DNA from: an uncultured Bacteroidota bacterium
GTDB lineage: Bacteria; Bacteroidota; Bacteroidia; Flavobacteriales; Flavobacteriaceae
Length of the DNA: 59,281 nt
NCBI GenBank assembly: GCA_902526165.1
Contig: CABZKA010000009.1
Span: forward strand, 1-59,281
Reading direction: 5' to 3'
The notes under the pieces are model-generated. The model was not told where the DNA came from. It saw only the letters and a list, made by a program, of their open reading frames with translations, and searched no databases. Positions 16,942 through 26,588 of this stretch are shown piece after piece. The position numbers were made by a program, and so were the translations under genes. Numbering within the stretch: position 1 is the stretch's first letter; each line of letters opens with the position of its first letter.

Positions 16942-19473
16942 TTAAAAGTTTTGACCGATCACAAAATGTGTTTCCCAACCATTTGCTCTTAGATCATTAT
17001 TGCTAACCCCGTCCAAACCATATCCAAAATCAATACCCAATAAACCAAAAGCAGGCATAAAAATTCTCAGACCAACTCCCATAGACCTTTTTGAATTAAA
17101 AGGGTTATAATCACGGAATTTATCAAACCCTTGTCCTGATTCCAAGAACGTAAGTCCAAAAATTGAAGCAGCAGGTTTTAGAGTTATAGGATACCTAAGC
17201 TCTAGTGAAAACTTATTGTAGATTGTAGAGCCATTTTGACTAGATAATGATTGGTTAGGGTAGCCTCTTAAAGAAATCATTTCTCTTCCATCCATTGCAT
17301 ATTGTGACATACCATCACCACCTAAGAAAAATCTGTCAAATGGTATAACTCCTCTATCATTATTGTAAGCACCCAAGAAACCAAACTCTGCGTGAGTTCT
17401 AAGTACCAATTTATCAAACAGTCTGGTATACCAAGATCCTTTAAATTTTATTTTGTAAAATTCTAACCATTTATATTTTTCTTGATCAATTTTAGACGCA
17501 TCCGGATCACCATTTGAATCTTGAAACTCAGGCTGATCCCCGAGGTTTGCATAATCAATCCCATTCCATAAAGAATATGGAAGTGAAAATCTCGCACTTA
17601 TTAAAAATTCTGAACCGCCTAATGGGAATATTGGGTTAGTAAAAGTGTTATTTCGAGATAGGGCTACTGTGTAAGAAACATTATTTGATTTGCCTTGCCC
17701 AAAAGTGAATAGTCCAGTAAAGTAATTCTGAAGATTGTAATATTGATATGAAAGCGATTGAGATAATGTGAAATAATCATCCGGAACTCTTAATCTTTTT
17801 GCCAGACCAATACTCGCACCAGTTATAGACACAAATTGCTCTTTATTGACATTTCCTGTAAAAAAGTTATATCTAAATTGTTTAGTGTGAGAAAATGAAG
17901 TTGAGAACTGTACAGGCTGCTCTCCACCAAACCAAGGATCAGACAGCGAAAAGCTATAAACTCTGTAGAACCTATTGGCTTGAAGACGAAGTGATAAGGA
18001 CTGGCCATCGCCCATTGGTACAGGTTTCCAGGCTTTCCTATCTTTTAATCCTTTTAGGGAAAAGTTATTAAATGATACGCCAATAGATCCAATAAATGAA
18101 TTACCACCATATCCACCCTGAAGTTCAACTTGGCTAGCTCCTTTTTCTACTAAGCCATATTCAATATCAACAGTTCCACCATTTGGATCAACATTTTTAA
18201 AATCTGGGCTGATTTGTTCAGGGTCAAAAAATCCAGTTTGACCAAGCTCACGTACTGTTCTTACAACTTTATCTTTACTGTATAAATCACCAGGTTTTGT
18301 TCTAAGTTCCCTATAAATCACGTGATCATTAGTTCTGGTGTTACCAACTACGGTTATTTTATTAAAATATGCAGGGTTGCCCTCAACAATTCTTATTTCA
18401 AAATCAATTGTATCATTAACTGCAGCTATTTCAACAGGGTTAATGCTTGAAAAAAGATATCCATTGTTTTGATATAAATTTGTTAAGTCTTCCCCGTCGG
18501 GTTTTGATGAATCAGCAATTCTTTTTTTAAGCAAAACACCGTTATAAGTGTCCCCTTTAAACAAGCCTAGTAATTTGGACAACTGATCATCACTGTAAAC
18601 TGTATTTCCTAAAAATTTAATATCTCCGAAATAATATTTTTTACCTTCATTTATATTAATATTTAATTTAATTAAATTATTATTTGTTATCACAGTATCA
18701 GAGATGATTCTTGCATCTCTGTAGCCTTTTTCTTTATAAAAATCAATTATTGAGGCAAGGTCTGTTTGATAATCATTTTCAATAAACTTTGACTTTTTCC
18801 AAAATCTACCAGGTAGTTTGGTTTTTGTCTTTTTCATCTTTTTCTTAAGCTGTTTTGATTTAAAAATCTCGTTTCCATTAAATTCAATTTCATTGACTTT
18901 TACTCTATCGCCTAAATCAACATTTATTACCATTTTTTCATTATTTAAACCTATTGAATCTTTGATGGTGTTAATATTAACTTTAGTATTTAAAAAACCA
19001 TTTTTTTGATACTTATTTACAATATAATTTTTGGTTGTTTCTATAAAATTTTCTGTAATTTTTTGTCCTCTTTTAATTTCAATTTCCTCTTCTACAGTTT
19101 CAGATTTTGATTTTTTTAGGCCAGTTATTTTGTATTCTGAAAGGGAGGGAAGCTCGATTATTGAAATTTCAAGATCCACTTTATCTCCAACAATATTTGT
19201 GATGTAAAAGTTAATGTCACTAAAAAGTTCAAGTTTCCAAAGTTTACTTATTATTTTACTGATATCTTCACCAGGAATTTGGACTTTTTTCCCAACAAAA
19301 AGACCAGTATAAGTTACCACGGTTTGTTCATTAAAACTTTTTATACCTGTGACTTTTATATCATTTACAATATATTCTTTGCCCTTTACATATGCATCAT
19401 CTTGTCCCAGGACAAAATTGCTAGACATTAGTAAAATCAAAAAGATATATTTTATATCAAGTAGTTTTCCCAA
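16942..19473 (-). CDS. bamA: Outer membrane protein assembly factor BamA
   Basis: BamA inserts beta-barrel proteins into the outer membrane. The 843 residues comprise a signal peptide (KYIFLILLMSSNFVLGQ) and POTRA repeats over about residues 30-430 (for example VNDIKVTGIKSFNEQTVV and FNKITVVGNTRTNDHVIYRE). A C-terminal 16-strand barrel follows, with the RGY-type loop motif SLRGYPN and terminal WETHFVIGQNF. The TTG at 19473 overlaps uppS by 17 bases; no in-frame ATG would retain the signal peptide. The following OmpH genes encode its substrate chaperones. Confidence 0.97.
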   Translation of the reverse strand: MGKLLDIKYIFLILLMSSNFVLGQDDAYVKGKEYIVNDIKVTGIKSFNEQTVVTYTGLFVGKKVQIPGEDISKIISKLWKLELFSDINFYITNIVGDKVDLEISIIELPSLSEYKITGLKKSKSETVEEEIEIKRGQKITENFIETTKNYIVNKYQKNGFLNTKVNINTIKDSIGLNNEKMVINVDLGDRVKVNEIEFNGNEIFKSKQLKKKMKKTKTKLPGRFWKKSKFIENDYQTDLASIIDFYKEKGYRDARIISDTVITNNNLIKLNININEGKKYYFGDIKFLGNTVYSDDQLSKLLGLFKGDTYNGVLLKKRIADSSKPDGEDLTNLYQNNGYLFSSINPVEIAAVNDTIDFEIRIVEGNPAYFNKITVVGNTRTNDHVIYRELRTKPGDLYSKDKVVRTVRELGQTGFFDPEQISPDFKNVDPNGGTVDIEYGLVEKGASQVELQGGYGGNSFIGSIGVSFNNFSLKGLKDRKAWKPVPMGDGQSLSLRLQANRFYRVYSFSLSDPWFGGEQPVQFSTSFSHTKQFRYNFFTGNVNKEQFVSITGASIGLAKRLRVPDDYFTLSQSLSYQYYNLQNYFTGLFTFGQGKSNNVSYTVALSRNNTFTNPIFPLGGSEFLISARFSLPYSLWNGIDYANLGDQPEFQDSNGDPDASKIDQEKYKWLEFYKIKFKGSWYTRLFDKLVLRTHAEFGFLGAYNNDRGVIPFDRFFLGGDGMSQYAMDGREMISLRGYPNQSLSSQNGSTIYNKFSLELRYPITLKPAASIFGLTFLESGQGFDKFRDYNPFNSKRSMGVGLRIFMPAFGLLGIDFGYGLDGVSNNDLRANGWETHFVIGQNF

Positions 19474-20203
19474 ATCTTCTATTTCTTTTTTGATATGTTA
19501 TAATTGAATTATAGAAATCTTTTTTTCTAAATTCAGGCCAGAGTAAATCATAAAATAATAATTCTGCATATGAATTTTGCCACAATAAAAAATTACTCAA
19601 CCTAAATTCGCCACCTGTTCTTATTAACAGATCAACATTTTTAGAATTTTTTGTGTAAAGATGCTCATTTATTAGCTTTTCATCAATATTTTCAATGGAA
19701 ATTATATTTTTTTTAACTTTTGAAGAAATCTTTATTATGGCATCAACTATTTCAGTCTTTGATCCATAACTTATAGCTAGATTTAAATTTAAACCATCAT
19801 TTTTGGTTGTTAAATCACTCGCTTTTATTAATTCACGTTCTATATTTTTAGAAAGTTTATTAACTGAACCAATAATTCTCATTCGTATATTATATTTATT
19901 GATGTTTTTAATTTCGTTATTAACAGATCTCACAAGTAATTTCATAAGAGCATTTACTTCGCTTTTTGGTCTTTTCCAATTGTCAATAGAAAAAACGTAC
20001 AATGTTAAGTTTTTTATACCTAATTCAACGCAAGATTCAATCGTTTCTCGGACAGAACTAATCCCGGAATTATGACCAAAAATTCTCTTTTTGCCTAAAG
20101 ATTTAGCCCATCTTCCATTTCCATCCATTATAACAGCAACGTGCTTAGGTAAATTTCCTAAGTCAATTTGTTTTATATGTTCGTTATTGACATTTACATT
20201 CAT
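19457..20203 (-). CDS. uppS: Isoprenyl transferase (undecaprenyl diphosphate synthase)
   Basis: UppS condenses isopentenyl diphosphate units in cis onto farnesyl diphosphate to make the lipid carrier for peptidoglycan and glycans. The ATG at 20203 (rather than the TTG at 20212) gives 248 residues. The active site HVAVIMDGNGRWAK has the catalytic Asp at 27. Other conserved blocks are LTLYVFSIDNWKRP, NLAISYGSKTEIVDA and the C-terminal DLLIRTGGEFRLSNFLLWQ. It overlaps DUF6089 by 20 bases and bamA by 17. Its isoprenoid substrate probably comes from the mevalonate route (see the right edge). Confidence 0.97.
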   Translation of the reverse strand: MNVNVNNEHIKQIDLGNLPKHVAVIMDGNGRWAKSLGKKRIFGHNSGISSVRETIESCVELGIKNLTLYVFSIDNWKRPKSEVNALMKLLVRSVNNEIKNINKYNIRMRIIGSVNKLSKNIERELIKASDLTTKNDGLNLNLAISYGSKTEIVDAIIKISSKVKKNIISIENIDEKLINEHLYTKNSKNVDLLIRTGGEFRLSNFLLWQNSYAELLFYDLLWPEFRKKDFYNSIITYQKRNRRFGKTT

Positions 20204-20897
20204 AATTTCCAAAAACGTAAGTTAATGTTAACCCTGAAAAAACAATCCAATCTTGACTCAATCCACTTCCAAATCTTTTTTCAGAATAAATTTCTGTATT
20301 TTCAAAGATTGGGTAACTCCCATCTAAATTTTCCGTAAACGTATGTCTTGCGGTAATTTCAATCCCAAATACCAAAGTTCGAAGTAGTTTAGATTTTATT
20401 CCAATTGTAATAGGTAAAGCAAAATCTGAACTTTTTCCATACGATTGTGCAATGGTTTGCCCTAAAGGATAATGAATTCCATCATACCTGAAATAACTTA
20501 AACCCGTACTTATGTAAGGAGAAAATTGAAATTTATCATCCTGAACATCGAATTCTGTAAAATTAAAATCAATACCAACAGTAACTTCTTGAATATTATT
20601 TTCAAAAGATTTGCCCCTTAATTTTCGGTATTCAGGTGAATTACTATTTAAATCACTCGACTGGATGTCTGAAATTGAAATTTGTGTTCTAACTGAAAAT
20701 CTATCTGAAAAATTATTTCTGTACAAAATACCGTAGCTATAGGTTCCATATGATAACGGATCGATGTAAGTGGTTGGACCAACATCACCAATATAATTCG
20801 ATCCTCCAAACAAAAAACCTATTTCGTTTCTCTGTGAATTTAATTGAAAAGAAATTAAAAGCAATAATAGAACAATGTATTTTAAAATTATTTTCAA
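20184..20897 (-). CDS. DUF6089 outer-membrane beta-barrel protein
   Basis: This 237-residue protein has a signal peptide (about 1-22, ending NSQ). An eight-strand-like barrel follows, with the Bacteroidetes DUF6089 signature NEIGFLFGGSNYIGDVG near the N terminus. FSPYISTGLSYF and the closing LTLTYVFGNY are outer-membrane strands. The function is unknown; the conserved position between nadK and uppS/bamA suggests a link to outer-membrane assembly. The start is a TTG one base after the nadK stop. Confidence 0.88.
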   Translation of the reverse strand: MKIILKYIVLLLLLISFQLNSQRNEIGFLFGGSNYIGDVGPTTYIDPLSYGTYSYGILYRNNFSDRFSVRTQISISDIQSSDLNSNSPEYRKLRGKSFENNIQEVTVGIDFNFTEFDVQDDKFQFSPYISTGLSYFRYDGIHYPLGQTIAQSYGKSSDFALPITIGIKSKLLRTLVFGIEITARHTFTENLDGSYPIFENTEIYSEKRFGSGLSQDWIVFSGLTLTYVFGNYECKCQ

Positions 20898-20898
20898 A

Positions 20899-21768
20899 TC
20901 AGTTCCTTTTATCTTTTCCCCAAAACAATTTTTCTCTCAATGTTTCATAATATGAGTTTCCATCCAACTTTGCAAGTTTAAACTTTATTGGAGATTTTTC
21001 AATTATAATTGAGTTACCATGTTTTAAACTTATAATGTTTGTATCAATAGATAATAAATGAAAATCTTCTCTTCCAGAAACATTAATTTCAATTCTTGTC
21101 TTATCTGAAATTACAATAGGCCTAGCATTCAGATTGTGGGGTGAAATGGGAGTAAGAATTAAAGAGTTGCTATTTGGAGAAACTATTGGCCCACCACAGC
21201 TTAGTGAGTATCCAGTTGATCCAGTTGGGGTTGAAACTATTAAACCATCTGACCAATATGAGTTTAAAAATTGATCATCTAATTTTGTTTGGATGTTTAT
21301 TAATGATGTTGTATTTTTTCGTAAAATACTTATCTCATTTAGTCCAACGCAAAAAATCTCATCAAGAATTTTTGAATTTAAAACTTTGACTTGAACGGTT
21401 GATCTTTCTTCAATTTCATAATTTGAATTTATAATATCAGAGTAAAATTCACTTATATTTTCATGGTTCATTGTTGAAAGAAAACCTAATCTTCCGGTAT
21501 TTATACCTAATACAGGAATTTCTTTGTCTCTGACTAAACCAAGGGTCCTCAAAAAGGTTCCATCACCACCTATACTAATCATCAAATCAAACTCAGAATT
21601 TAAGTCAAGATGATTGTTGTACAAACTATGACCTTTGAGTCCTGTAGATCTGTAAAGTTCTGAGTAAATGTGAAAAGAAATATTTTTATTTATTGAAAGT
21701 TTAAAAATCTTGTCAATTACACTTTTTACATCATCACTACTGTCGATTGAAAATATAGCTATTTTCAT
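20899..21768 (-). CDS. nadK: NAD kinase
   Basis: NadK phosphorylates NAD to NADP. The 289-residue sequence has the catalytic GGDGTFLRT (G67-T75), the following NTGRLGFLSTM, and the NAD-binding GYSLSCGGPIV and NLNARPIVIS blocks. It heads the minus-strand envelope cluster, with the promoter expected in the 74-base gap to pdxJ; no exact TAnnTTTG is visible on this strand there. Confidence 0.96.
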   Translation of the reverse strand: MKIAIFSIDSSDDVKSVIDKIFKLSINKNISFHIYSELYRSTGLKGHSLYNNHLDLNSEFDLMISIGGDGTFLRTLGLVRDKEIPVLGINTGRLGFLSTMNHENISEFYSDIINSNYEIEERSTVQVKVLNSKILDEIFCVGLNEISILRKNTTSLINIQTKLDDQFLNSYWSDGLIVSTPTGSTGYSLSCGGPIVSPNSNSLILTPISPHNLNARPIVISDKTRIEINVSGREDFHLLSIDTNIISLKHGNSIIIEKSPIKFKLAKLDGNSYYETLREKLFWGKDKRN

Positions 21769-21816
21769 AAAATATTATTAATGCAAATTAACTAAAAAAT
21801 GTAGATCGGTGAGGGT

Positions 21817-21824
21817 TATCTTTG
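21817..21824 (+). promoter_or_regulatory. Candidate -7 element upstream of pdxJ
   Basis: TATCTTTG matches the most common form of the Bacteroidetes TAnnTTTG element and lies 18 bases before the pdxJ ATG, so transcription would start near 21830. No TTG occurs at the expected 17-23 base distance upstream, so the -33 box is poor. Confidence 0.45.
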
Positions 21825-21842
21825 TATTTTTGATTTGAAAAA

Positions 21843-22559
21843 ATGATAAATTTAAGTGTTAATATTAACAAAATTGCAACATTAAGAAATGCAAGGGGAG
21901 GAAATAATCCAAACCTTATTCAAATGGCTATAGATATTCAGTCTTTTGGAGCTCATGGTATTACTGTACACCCACGGCCAGATGGAAGGCACATTAAATA
22001 CGAAGATGTTAGAAATTTAAAACCTGTAGTCGAAAAAGAGTTTAATATTGAGGGTTATCCAAATCCTAATTTTTTAAAACTAATAAGCGAAATTAAGCCA
22101 AATCAAGTAACGCTTGTCCCCGACGGACCTGAATCTATAACATCAAGTTATGGTTGGAACACAAAATCTAATTTAAATTATCTGAAAGAAATTATCACAC
22201 AGATTCATGATATTGGGGTTAGGACTTCAATATTTGTAGATCCAGATACTGAAATGGTAAAGTACGCATCTGAAACAGGTTGTAACAGGATTGAATTGTA
22301 TACTGAACCCTATGCTTCCAATTTTATTCATGATAACATGTTATTGATTGATAAGTATGTGGAATGTTCTTTGTTAGCCAATAAGTTAAGCATGGGTGTG
22401 AATGCTGGTCATGATTTGGATATTAAAAATATAGAATTTTTTTCCTCAAAAATGCCTTTTTTAGATGAAGTTTCAATAGGACATGCATTAATTTGTGAAT
22501 CCTTATATATGGGCATAGAAAATGTTATAAATATTTATATTGATAAGCTCAATAGATGA
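21843..22559 (+). CDS. pdxJ: Pyridoxine 5'-phosphate synthase
   Basis: PdxJ joins 1-deoxyxylulose 5-phosphate and 3-amino-2-oxopropyl phosphate to make pyridoxine 5'-phosphate, in the DXP-dependent B6 route. The 238-residue TIM barrel starts LSVNINKIATLRNARGG, with GAHGITVHPRPDGRHIKYED, VTLVPDGPE, VSIFVDPD and GVNAGHDLD in order. It overlaps the next start by 4 bases (ATGA). The DXP requirement implies a DXP synthase even though isoprenoids here seem to come from mevalonate. Confidence 0.97.
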   Translation: MINLSVNINKIATLRNARGGNNPNLIQMAIDIQSFGAHGITVHPRPDGRHIKYEDVRNLKPVVEKEFNIEGYPNPNFLKLISEIKPNQVTLVPDGPESITSSYGWNTKSNLNYLKEIITQIHDIGVRTSIFVDPDTEMVKYASETGCNRIELYTEPYASNFIHDNMLLIDKYVECSLLANKLSMGVNAGHDLDIKNIEFFSSKMPFLDEVSIGHALICESLYMGIENVINIYIDKLNR

Positions 22560-23326
22560 TTTTAAATCACAAAGTTTTTGGGTCTTCAGAACATAAAATA
22601 ATTATATTACACGGACTTTTAGGTTCATTGGATAATTGGGTAACCGTAGCAAAAAATCTCTCAAATCGTGGGTATGAAATAATTCTTATTGATCAAAGAA
22701 ATCATGGAAAAAGTTTTCATACTGATCAATTTGATTATGAAATTATGTCTATGGATTTGAAAAAATTCTTGGATAAGAAAAAAATTCAAAAAGTATCATT
22801 AATTGGTCACTCAATGGGTGGTAAAACGATTATGCACTTCATATCAAACTACCCTTTCTATGCCCAGAAAGTTATAATCGTTGATATTTTGCCAAAAGCT
22901 TATGCAAATAATTATGAAATAATATTTAATTCTTTTTCTCAAATTAATCTAGATAGTTTAAAATCTCGAAATGATATAAATAATTATTTCTCCAAATATT
23001 TTTCTGATCCAATTTTTATTTCTTTTCTATCGAAAAATATAAGTAGGGATAGTAATGGAAACTTTAAAATCAAATTCAACTTAAGTTCAATTAGCTCTAA
23101 TATATTAAAAATCACTTCCGCAATTAAAATAGATAAAGTTTATGATGGTAATATTTTATTTTTAAAAGGCGAAAACTCTGAATACATTGATGAGAATGGT
23201 TTAATTGAAGCAAAAAAGTTTTTTCCAAAGTTAAACCTTGTAACCATTAAAAATTCTTCTCACTGGATACATTATGAAAATCAAGAAAAGTTTTTGATTG
23301 AGACCTTAAATTATTTAAGAACTTGA
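22556..23326 (+). CDS. Alpha/beta hydrolase, YbfF-like esterase
   Basis: This 256-residue hydrolase has the oxyanion HGLLGSLDNW (19-28), DQRNHGKSFH and the nucleophile elbow GHSMGG with S86. A late aspartate and histidine (HWIHYENQEKF) complete the triad. The HGLLGS and RNHGKS patterns match the YbfF/acyl-CoA esterase group. The physiological substrate is unknown. It is translationally coupled to pdxJ, but a metabolic link is not obvious. Confidence 0.88.
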   Translation: MILNHKVFGSSEHKIIILHGLLGSLDNWVTVAKNLSNRGYEIILIDQRNHGKSFHTDQFDYEIMSMDLKKFLDKKKIQKVSLIGHSMGGKTIMHFISNYPFYAQKVIIVDILPKAYANNYEIIFNSFSQINLDSLKSRNDINNYFSKYFSDPIFISFLSKNISRDSNGNFKIKFNLSSISSNILKITSAIKIDKVYDGNILFLKGENSEYIDENGLIEAKKFFPKLNLVTIKNSSHWIHYENQEKFLIETLNYLRT

Positions 23327-23329
23327 ATT

Positions 23330-23359
23330 TTGAAGTAAGTTCTAAATAGTCTATTTTTG
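23330..23359 (+). promoter_or_regulatory. Bacteroidetes-type promoter for tig-clpP-clpX
   Basis: TTG at 23330-23332, exactly 19 bases, then TATTTTTG at 23352-23359. Predicted start around 23366, five bases before the tig ATG. Both elements and spacing match the Bacteroidetes consensus. Confidence 0.65.
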
Positions 23360-23370
23360 AGCTCATTTTT

Positions 23371-24693
23371 ATGAAAATATCTGAAAAAAAATCTAAATCT
23401 AACACCTCTTTGATTGATCTTTTAATTGAAAAAAAAGATTATGTTGAAAAAGTAGACATTTCACTTAAAGATTATAGAAAAAAAGCAAATATACCTGGCT
23501 TTCGAAAAGGTAACGTACCAGTTGGACTGATTAAAAAACAGTATGGAACAGCTATCAAAGTAGAGGAAATAAACAGAATAGTTCAAAAAGAAATTTCTAA
23601 ATATATTTCTGACAATGATATATCAATTTTAGGCTCACCATTACCTTTTGAAGATGGGGAAATAGATTGGACTAAAGATGAAATAAATTTAAAATTTGAA
23701 ATTGCTTACAAACCGAATTTCAAATTAAGTTACAAGCCAAAGAAGACATTAACTTACTTTATCATCGAAGCTGACAATGAAATGATTAACGCACAAGTCG
23801 AATCTATACAAAATCAATATGGTAAACTAATCAGTCTGCAATCGCCAGAGAAAAAATCAATAATTTCAGGTGATGTAAAAACAGCTGAATCTGAAAAACA
23901 GAAAAATTTAAGTCTGGATACAGAGAAATTTAAAAAAGCATTTTTTTCAAAGTATTTATCCAGTGCAAAAGTTGGATCTTTAATCAATATAAATACTAAG
24001 TCTTTTGATGAGGACAAGTATTTAAATTCATTATTCAATAGTGAAGAAAAGGATTTTATAAATAAGGATTTAATATTTCAGATCAATGAAATTACAAAAA
24101 GAGAAAAGGCAATATTAGATAAAGATTTATATAAAAAAGTTTATAAAAATGATGAGATTAAATCTCAGAAGCAGTTTAAAAATAAAGTTAAATCAGAAAT
24201 AGAAAAACAATTCATAAATCAATCTGATCAAAAGTTTTTTAACGATTGCGTAGAGTTTTTAATTTCTAATACCAAAATTGACTTACCTGAAAAATTTATA
24301 AAAAAACTAATTATTGCTAATCAAAAAGAAAAAATTAGTGAAGATGAAATTGACAAAGATTTTTCTCAATCAATTGAGGGTATTAAATATCAGTTAATTG
24401 AATCAGAGTTAATTGAAGAAAATGACATCGATGTTAAACCTGATGCTATTAAGTCTTACACTAAAGAAATGATTATTAAACAAATGGCAATGTATGGCCA
24501 AAATCAGTCTGATGATGAACAATTAAACTCTATTGTTAAAAGGGTTATGTCGAACGAGGACGAAGTAAAAAGAATGTATTCAATGCTTTTAAATGAAAAA
24601 ATTCTTTTTGTCTTTAAAAATAAAATTTCAAAAAAAGATTTAAAGGTGGATTACAAAAAATTTATTGAAACTGCCTATGATAAAAATGATTAA
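23371..24693 (+). CDS. tig: Trigger factor
   Basis: Trigger factor is the ribosome-bound chaperone for nascent chains. The 440 residues fit the family. The N-terminal ribosome-binding domain carries the signature GFRKGNVP (about residues 49-56, preceded by YRKKANIP). A degenerate central PPIase region follows, then the Lys/Glu-rich helical C-terminal chaperone domain. The order tig-clpP-clpX is the conserved bacterial one. Its own promoter is clear at 23330-23359. Confidence 0.94.
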   Translation: MKISEKKSKSNTSLIDLLIEKKDYVEKVDISLKDYRKKANIPGFRKGNVPVGLIKKQYGTAIKVEEINRIVQKEISKYISDNDISILGSPLPFEDGEIDWTKDEINLKFEIAYKPNFKLSYKPKKTLTYFIIEADNEMINAQVESIQNQYGKLISLQSPEKKSIISGDVKTAESEKQKNLSLDTEKFKKAFFSKYLSSAKVGSLININTKSFDEDKYLNSLFNSEEKDFINKDLIFQINEITKREKAILDKDLYKKVYKNDEIKSQKQFKNKVKSEIEKQFINQSDQKFFNDCVEFLISNTKIDLPEKFIKKLIIANQKEKISEDEIDKDFSQSIEGIKYQLIESELIEENDIDVKPDAIKSYTKEMIIKQMAMYGQNQSDDEQLNSIVKRVMSNEDEVKRMYSMLLNEKILFVFKNKISKKDLKVDYKKFIETAYDKND

Positions 24694-24702
24694 ATTTATA
24701 TT

Positions 24703-25365
24703 ATGAACTATCCTGAAGAATTCAAAAAGTATGCTATTAAGCACTATGGAATTAATTCCCTTTACTTTGATAAAATAGTAGGTAGTATGACACCCTACAT
24801 AATTGAGGAGAGGCAACTAAATGTCGCTCAAATGGATGTTTTTTCTAGATTGATGATGGACAGAATTATATTTATGGGAACTGCAATTAATGATTCAGTT
24901 GCAAATATAATACAGGCACAATTGCTTTTTTTGGAAAGTACAGATAAAGATAAGGACATTCAAATATATATTAATTCACCTGGCGGATCTGTGTATGCGG
25001 GATTAGGAATATATGACACAATGCAATTCATAAACCCTAATGTTGCAACAATTTGTACTGGAATAGCAGCATCTATGGCCGCAGTATTATTGTGCGCTGG
25101 TGAAAAGGGTAAAAGATCTGGACTAACTCACTCAAGGGTAATGATTCATCAACCACTTGGAGGCGCTCAAGGTCAAGCATCAGATATTGAAATTACAGCC
25201 AGAGAAATTATAAAATTAAAGAAAGAGCTTTACGAAATAATTGCTCACCACACAGGACAGAAATATGATAAGGTTTATTCTGACTCAGATCGAGATTATT
25301 GGATGAAGGCGCCTGAGGCAAAAAAGTATGGTATGATAGATGAAGTTCTGAAAAAAACTAAATAA
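24703..25365 (+). CDS. clpP: ATP-dependent Clp protease proteolytic subunit
   Basis: ClpP forms the tetradecameric protease chamber fed by ClpX. The 220 residues contain all motifs: RIIFMGTAIND, YINSPGGSVYAG, GIAASMAAVLL with nucleophile S124, and RVMIHQPLGGAQG with H149. The catalytic aspartate lies near residue 198 (YSDSDRDYWM). It follows tig by nine bases, and its stop overlaps clpX by one base (TAATG). Confidence 0.98.
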   Translation: MNYPEEFKKYAIKHYGINSLYFDKIVGSMTPYIIEERQLNVAQMDVFSRLMMDRIIFMGTAINDSVANIIQAQLLFLESTDKDKDIQIYINSPGGSVYAGLGIYDTMQFINPNVATICTGIAASMAAVLLCAGEKGKRSGLTHSRVMIHQPLGGAQGQASDIEITAREIIKLKKELYEIIAHHTGQKYDKVYSDSDRDYWMKAPEAKKYGMIDEVLKKTK

Positions 25366-26588
25366 TGTCTGAGGAAAATTTGTCGTGTTCATTTTGTGGT
25401 TTGAGTAAGCTCCAAACTAAAGTCTTAGTAGCAGGACAAGATGCGCATATTTGTGATCAATGTATTGAACAGGCATTCTCTATACTTAATCATCAAAAGA
25501 CAAGCGAAGATCTAAAAACATTATCAGATATTACCAACTTAAGTCCAAAAAAAATAAAGTTATTTCTTGACGATTATGTTGTTGGTCAAGAATATGCAAA
25601 AAAAATTATTTCTGTCAGTGTTTACAATCATTATAAAAGAATTTCTAACGAATCCCCCGATATTGAAATTGAAAAAAGTAATGTTATTCTTGTTGGTCCA
25701 ACAGGAACTGGAAAAACATTAATTGCGAAAACTATAGCTAAAATGCTAGATGTTCCAATTGCTATCGTAGATGCTACTGTTCTGACTGAGGCAGGTTATG
25801 TAGGTGAAGATGTAGAAAATATTTTAACAAGATTGCTTCAAGCCTCTGATTACAAAATTGAAAAAGCAGAAAAGGGAATAATTTTTATTGATGAAATTGA
25901 TAAGATTTCTAGAAAAAATGATAACCCGTCAATTACAAGAGATGTCTCAGGTGAAGGTGTACAACAAGCTTTACTAAAACTTATGGAAGGTTCAGTTGTT
26001 AATGTCCCACCTAAAGGCGGAAGAAAACACCCTGATCAAAACTTTATTAAGCTTAATACTGAAAATATTTTATTTATTGCTGGTGGAGCTTTTGCTGGGA
26101 TAGAAAAAATTATCTCTAATAGAATGAACATGAATGCAGTTGGATTTAAAAATTCAAAACTCAAATCATCTGTTAGTTCTGATCAAATAATTGAATTTAT
26201 TAAACCGAATGACTTAAAAGAATTTGGTCTAATTCCGGAAATTTTAGGAAGACTTCCAGTAATTTCTTATTTAAAAGATTTAAACTTTGATACTTTGAGA
26301 AGAATTTTGGTTGAACCAAAAAATGCATTAACCAAGCAATATGTCAAGTTATTTAAATACGATGATATTGATATTTTATTTAAGTCGGATGCTCTTGACT
26401 TTATTGTAAACAAGGCTCTAGAATATAAGTTGGGAGCAAGAGGTTTAAGATCTATTTGTGAATCTATACTTGTTGATTATATGTTTGAATCACCTGGTTC
26501 AGGAATTAAAAAAATAACAATTGATAAAAATTACGTTGATTCTAAGCTTTCTGATTCTCAGTTCTCGTCCATAAAAAAAGCTAGTTAA
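25365..26588 (+). CDS. clpX: ATP-dependent Clp protease ATP-binding subunit ClpX
   Basis: ClpX unfolds tagged proteins and feeds ClpP. The 407 residues start with the C4 zinc finger (C8, C11, C30, C33). The AAA+ core follows: [13 protein letters not shown], Walker A GPTGTGKT, the pore loop in [10 protein letters not shown], Walker [11 protein letters not shown] and the ClpP-docking IGF-type loop region. It ends with SLVDYMFE-like [11 protein letters not shown]. It converges with the GH3-like gene, overlapping it by 4 bases. Confidence 0.98.
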   Translation: MSEENLSCSFCGLSKLQTKVLVAGQDAHICDQCIEQAFSILNHQKTSEDLKTLSDITNLSPKKIKLFLDDYVVGQEYAKKIISVSVYNHYKRISNESPDIEIEKSNVILVGPTGTGKTLIAKTIAKMLDVPIAIVDATVLTEAGYVGEDVENILTRLLQASDYKIEKAEKGIIFIDEIDKISRKNDNPSITRDVSGEGVQQALLKLMEGSVVNVPPKGGRKHPDQNFIKLNTENILFIAGGAFAGIEKIISNRMNMNAVGFKNSKLKSSVSSDQIIEFIKPNDLKEFGLIPEILGRLPVISYLKDLNFDTLRRILVEPKNALTKQYVKLFKYDDIDILFKSDALDFIVNKALEYKLGARGLRSICESILVDYMFESPGSGIKKITIDKNYVDSKLSDSQFSSIKKAS